From Bacteroidota bacterium (GTDB lineage Bacteria; Bacteroidota; Bacteroidia; B-17B0; Aurantibacillaceae), in assembly GCA_016702705.1 (NCBI GenBank), contig JADJDM010000016.1, positions 124,001 through 188,000 of the forward strand: DNA of 64,000 nt, read 5' to 3'. Both the position numbers and the translations under genes were made by a program. The notes below the pieces were generated by a model that was given only the letters and a program-made list of their open reading frames with translations, ran no database searches and was not told the origin of the DNA. This document shows, piece after piece, positions 61,394 through 64,000 of the stretch; positions within the stretch are counted from its first letter, which is position 1, and every line of letters starts with the position of its first letter.

Positions 61394-61873
61394 ATGACCA
61401 ATAACGACATACTTCGCCGACTTAGATATACATTTAATTTAAATGATGATGCAATGACTAAGATTTGTACATCCGAAGGAATGAATATTAAACGCGAAGA
61501 AGTTACTGCTTGGTTAAAGAAGGATGAAGATGAAGCGCACAGGCCAATTAGTGATGTTGATTTATCTATTTTTTTAGATGGATTTATTGCTTTAAAGCGG
61601 GGCAAACAAGAAGGTGCAACTTCAGTGGATCACGGTCCGCTTACCAATAATGCAGTGTTTAGAAAATTAAAAATTGCTTTAAATTTAAAGGACGACGACA
61701 TCATTAAAATGTTAGCACTTGGTGGTATGGAAGTAAGTAAGCATGAAATCTCTGCTTTCTTTCGTAAGCCAGGTCAAAAACAATACCGCCATTGCAAAGA
61801 TCAAATGCTACGAAACTTCATTCGTGGTATGCAGTTAACGTATAAGCCAGTGGATAAGAAGGAAGAGGAATAG
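61394..61873 (+). CDS. DUF1456 (YehS-like) protein
   Basis: 159 residues made of two similar halves, each beginning with NN.(I/V)(L/F)R(R/K)L(R/K) (MTNNDILRRLRYTFNLND and LTNNAVFRKLKIALNLKD) and ending in an EV.A(W/F) helix. This doubled arrangement is typical of DUF1456/YehS. Cytoplasmic; function unknown. Carries one copy of the decamer AGCGGGGCAA at 61596. Confidence 0.88.
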   Translation: MTNNDILRRLRYTFNLNDDAMTKICTSEGMNIKREEVTAWLKKDEDEAHRPISDVDLSIFLDGFIALKRGKQEGATSVDHGPLTNNAVFRKLKIALNLKDDDIIKMLALGGMEVSKHEISAFFRKPGQKQYRHCKDQMLRNFIRGMQLTYKPVDKKEEE

Positions 61874-61895
61874 TTTTTTTGCCACATTTAGTTAA

Positions 61896-64000
61896 CTAAA
61901 ATGGCATCAGTGTAATCAATGTAATATCATCAATTTGTTCGTTGTTTTTCATCCAATCGTTTAGTTTTGTGTCAAAAAACGCTTGTTTGTTTGGGTGAGC
62001 CACTGATTCAAGTGCCCATTTTTGTAAGCCTTTGGTGTTTAGTTTTTTGTTTCGTTCTCCACCAAACTGGTCTATCATTCCATCAGAGTATAAACAAACA
62101 ATATCACCTTCTTCTAAAGTAAAGTCATATTCATCAAAATGAACATTTAAATCATCTTTAATATCGATGGTAGTTTTGTTTCCTTTAATACGAATGATTT
62201 CATCATTTTGTAAAATAAAAATAGATTGCATTGCCCCGCTAAAAGATAGATTACGAGTTGCTAAATTGATGTTTACAATACTAATATCAAAACCATCTTT
62301 TAAATTTACATTAGCACGTTTTAATGCATGTGTAAAGCTTACACATAAATATTTTAAAATAAGCGAAGGTTCTAAAATGCGTTTTTCGTTTACCGCTTGA
62401 TTCAATAAACTTTGCGCCAACATACTAAGCATTGCACCTGGTACACCGTGCCCAGTACAATCTCCAACAGCAAATAATAAATTGTCGCCCGATTTTTCCA
62501 TCCAATAAAAATCACCACTAACAATATCGCGAGGTTTAAAAATGATGCTGTTAGCTTTTACTAATTGCCTTAAGTAATCACTATCAGGGTACAATGCTTT
62601 TTGAATACGATTAGCGTAGTTAATAGAGTCAGTAATGTCTTTATTTTTCTCAGCTAATTCACTTTGTAGTTTTAATTGGTTTAAGACTAAAGCAAGGGAT
62701 TCACAAATTTGCTCTATTAAATCAAATACCTCTACAGAGATTCCATTTGTATAGCCAAAATCAGCATTTAAGGATGCGTGAAGTTTTTTCTCTGAGAAGA
62801 TGGGGTAAGAGATGTAAGAGCGTATCCCAGCTTTAAATAAATCAGCTTCGATGCCATCAATGATGTCTTTTTCTAGATCCTGCACAATAACAGGCCGTAG
62901 CGATTGGAAAGGATGATAGTTGCGCAGTGTTTTAAATGAATAATTTATTTTGTCAAGCTTACCGCTTCTCAAATAATTAAATTCTGCATTGTCTTCAACG
63001 TAATTTGTAATCGAAATTTGCTGGCAATCTTTAAAAGTTCTTTTTAAAGCAGCTAGTACATTAATATATAACTGCTCTACTGAAACGCTATTAATGAAAC
63101 TTTCGTTTATTAAATTGATGGTTTCTAAACGCGATGAGTATGCTTTAATTTTTTTCTCGGCTTCAATTTGTTCGGTTATATCCCTTGCAATAGATTGAAA
63201 TCCTGTTATGTCACCTTCTTCATCAAACAAAAGTTTCACACTTTGCCCTAACCATTTTCGTTTTTGTTGTTTATCAATAGCAGGGAACACATAATAAGAG
63301 TCCTTTGTTTTTGTTTGATACATGTTTATGTAGAATCGCATTGCTTCTAAACGATGTGATTTCTCAATAAATGACGAGTAGTGTTTGCCAATAATTTCTT
63401 CTTTTGAGTAGCCTAGTACTTTTTCAGTTACTTCATTTACATAAACTATATGCCCTGTGTTATCTGCTTTGTAAATAATATCGTTTGCGTTTTCGACTAA
63501 CAACTGATATTGGGCCCGTATTTCAACTTGCTCAGTAACATCTTGTCCAATCCCTACAACAATTTCTTCATCAATTTTTGTATCAACCCACTGTATCCAT
63601 TTATTAGTTCCGTCTTTTGATTTTACTATGGAAGTATAATTGTCTTGTACGATTTTATCATCTAACACGCGCTGTTTTACATCATCTTTACCTTCCTTTG
63701 TCTCACCTCTAATTTTCCACCAACCATCTCCTAAAATTTCAGCCATGCTGTAACCTAATGCGCGTGTAGCCCCATCATTGGTATATACAATGTTTCCTTT
63801 TCTATCAGATGCTAAAACAATACTATCTGTTTTGTTCAAGATTCTATCCGAAAAATCCATTCGGTTTTTTAAATTCGCTGTGATGTTAATCGTCATAAAA
63901 GAAACAAACGAAATTGTAATAACTCCAATAATATAAAGTGATTCATCTGTTTGAGGAGACTCGAGCGAATATGCTGTATAACACACAGCCGAAGTAGTAA
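61896..64000 (-). CDS. PAS-PAS-GAF-SpoIIE phosphatase, N-terminus beyond window
   Basis: The frame is open to the right edge with no stop, so the GTG at 63986 is not a trustworthy start; the gene begins outside. A membrane helix is visible at the left of the known part (LYIIGVITISFVSFMTINIT). Two PAS domains follow (ASDRKGNIVYTNDGATRALG and KADNTGHIVYVNEVTEKVLG), then a GAF-like region. After the linker SINYANRIQKALYP comes a SpoIIE/PP2C phosphatase: DIVSGDFYW, VGDCTGHGVPGAMLS, LYSDGMIDQF and a final DDITLI, with the metal-binding Asp residues present. Likely a membrane-associated sensor that dephosphorylates a protein such as an anti-sigma-factor antagonist; no such partner is seen. Confidence 0.88.
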   Translation of the reverse strand, partial: TTSAVCYTAYSLESPQTDESLYIIGVITISFVSFMTINITANLKNRMDFSDRILNKTDSIVLASDRKGNIVYTNDGATRALGYSMAEILGDGWWKIRGETKEGKDDVKQRVLDDKIVQDNYTSIVKSKDGTNKWIQWVDTKIDEEIVVGIGQDVTEQVEIRAQYQLLVENANDIIYKADNTGHIVYVNEVTEKVLGYSKEEIIGKHYSSFIEKSHRLEAMRFYINMYQTKTKDSYYVFPAIDKQQKRKWLGQSVKLLFDEEGDITGFQSIARDITEQIEAEKKIKAYSSRLETINLINESFINSVSVEQLYINVLAALKRTFKDCQQISITNYVEDNAEFNYLRSGKLDKINYSFKTLRNYHPFQSLRPVIVQDLEKDIIDGIEADLFKAGIRSYISYPIFSEKKLHASLNADFGYTNGISVEVFDLIEQICESLALVLNQLKLQSELAEKNKDITDSINYANRIQKALYPDSDYLRQLVKANSIIFKPRDIVSGDFYWMEKSGDNLLFAVGDCTGHGVPGAMLSMLAQSLLNQAVNEKRILEPSLILKYLCVSFTHALKRANVNLKDGFDISIVNINLATRNLSFSGAMQSIFILQNDEIIRIKGNKTTIDIKDDLNVHFDEYDFTLEEGDIVCLYSDGMIDQFGGERNKKLNTKGLQKWALESVAHPNKQAFFDTKLNDWMKNNEQIDDITLITLMPF

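Overview
The window is low-G+C DNA from a Bacteroidota bacterium. The evidence is threefold. Six secreted proteins end in type IX secretion sorting domains (four gliding-motility/CHU_C type B, two Por_Secre_tail type A), and a PorP/SprF protein is present. Promoter-like sites follow the Bacteroidota TAnnTTTG pattern, and start codons mostly lack Shine-Dalgarno sequences. The str-S10-spc-alpha ribosomal cluster lacks tuf after fusA, and its S14 and L36 are forms without zinc ligands. I cannot place it reliably below phylum or class.

Layout. 1-11.2 kb, mostly minus strand: a partial DUF4349 lipoprotein, a 1619-residue repeat adhesin, a frameshifted lipoprotein gene (plus strand), a small type A cargo, then a TonB-dependent receptor, a small lipoprotein and a TerB/J-domain protein. 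11.7-22.3 kb: a PKD-repeat type B cargo, cytidylate kinase (cmk), a K/E/A-rich coiled-coil protein with a C-terminal TPR, and a 1589-residue SBBP/Ig-like type B cargo. 22.6-39.9 kb: 30 genes in one direction from rpsL to rplQ, including fusA, secY, infA and rpoA. rpmD and rpmJ are short genes within it. rplD carries an apparent -1 frameshift at an A AAA AAG heptamer. 40.0-48.8 kb: a TPR hybrid histidine kinase, kdsB, a small secreted protein, a KdsC-like HAD protein, and a propeller-type LytS kinase with its LytTR response regulator. 48.8-59.7 kb: a broken secreted gene between two copies of a 38-bp repeat, an SBBP type A cargo, and a giant (about 2100-residue) PKD/Ig-like type B cargo with a frameshift. 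59.9-64 kb: a PorP/SprF protein, DUF1801 and DUF1456 proteins, and a PAS-GAF-SpoIIE phosphatase running off the right edge.

How the genes work together. The surface and secreted proteins are probably exported by a type IX system whose core is not in this window. The PorP/SprF protein right after the giant type B cargo is the expected partner for its delivery or anchoring. KdsB and the KdsC-like protein belong to Kdo (lipopolysaccharide core) synthesis. The ribosomal block is the usual core translation cluster.

The most unusual signal is a dispersed decamer, TTGCCCCGCT/AGCGGGGCAA. I found 11 exact copies by eye, in all three codon phases and both orientations, in DNA where far fewer than one is expected. 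Also worth attention are five reading-frame breaks, two of them at canonical -1 slippery heptamers and one of those in the essential gene rplD. Several structured intergenic elements stand out too.
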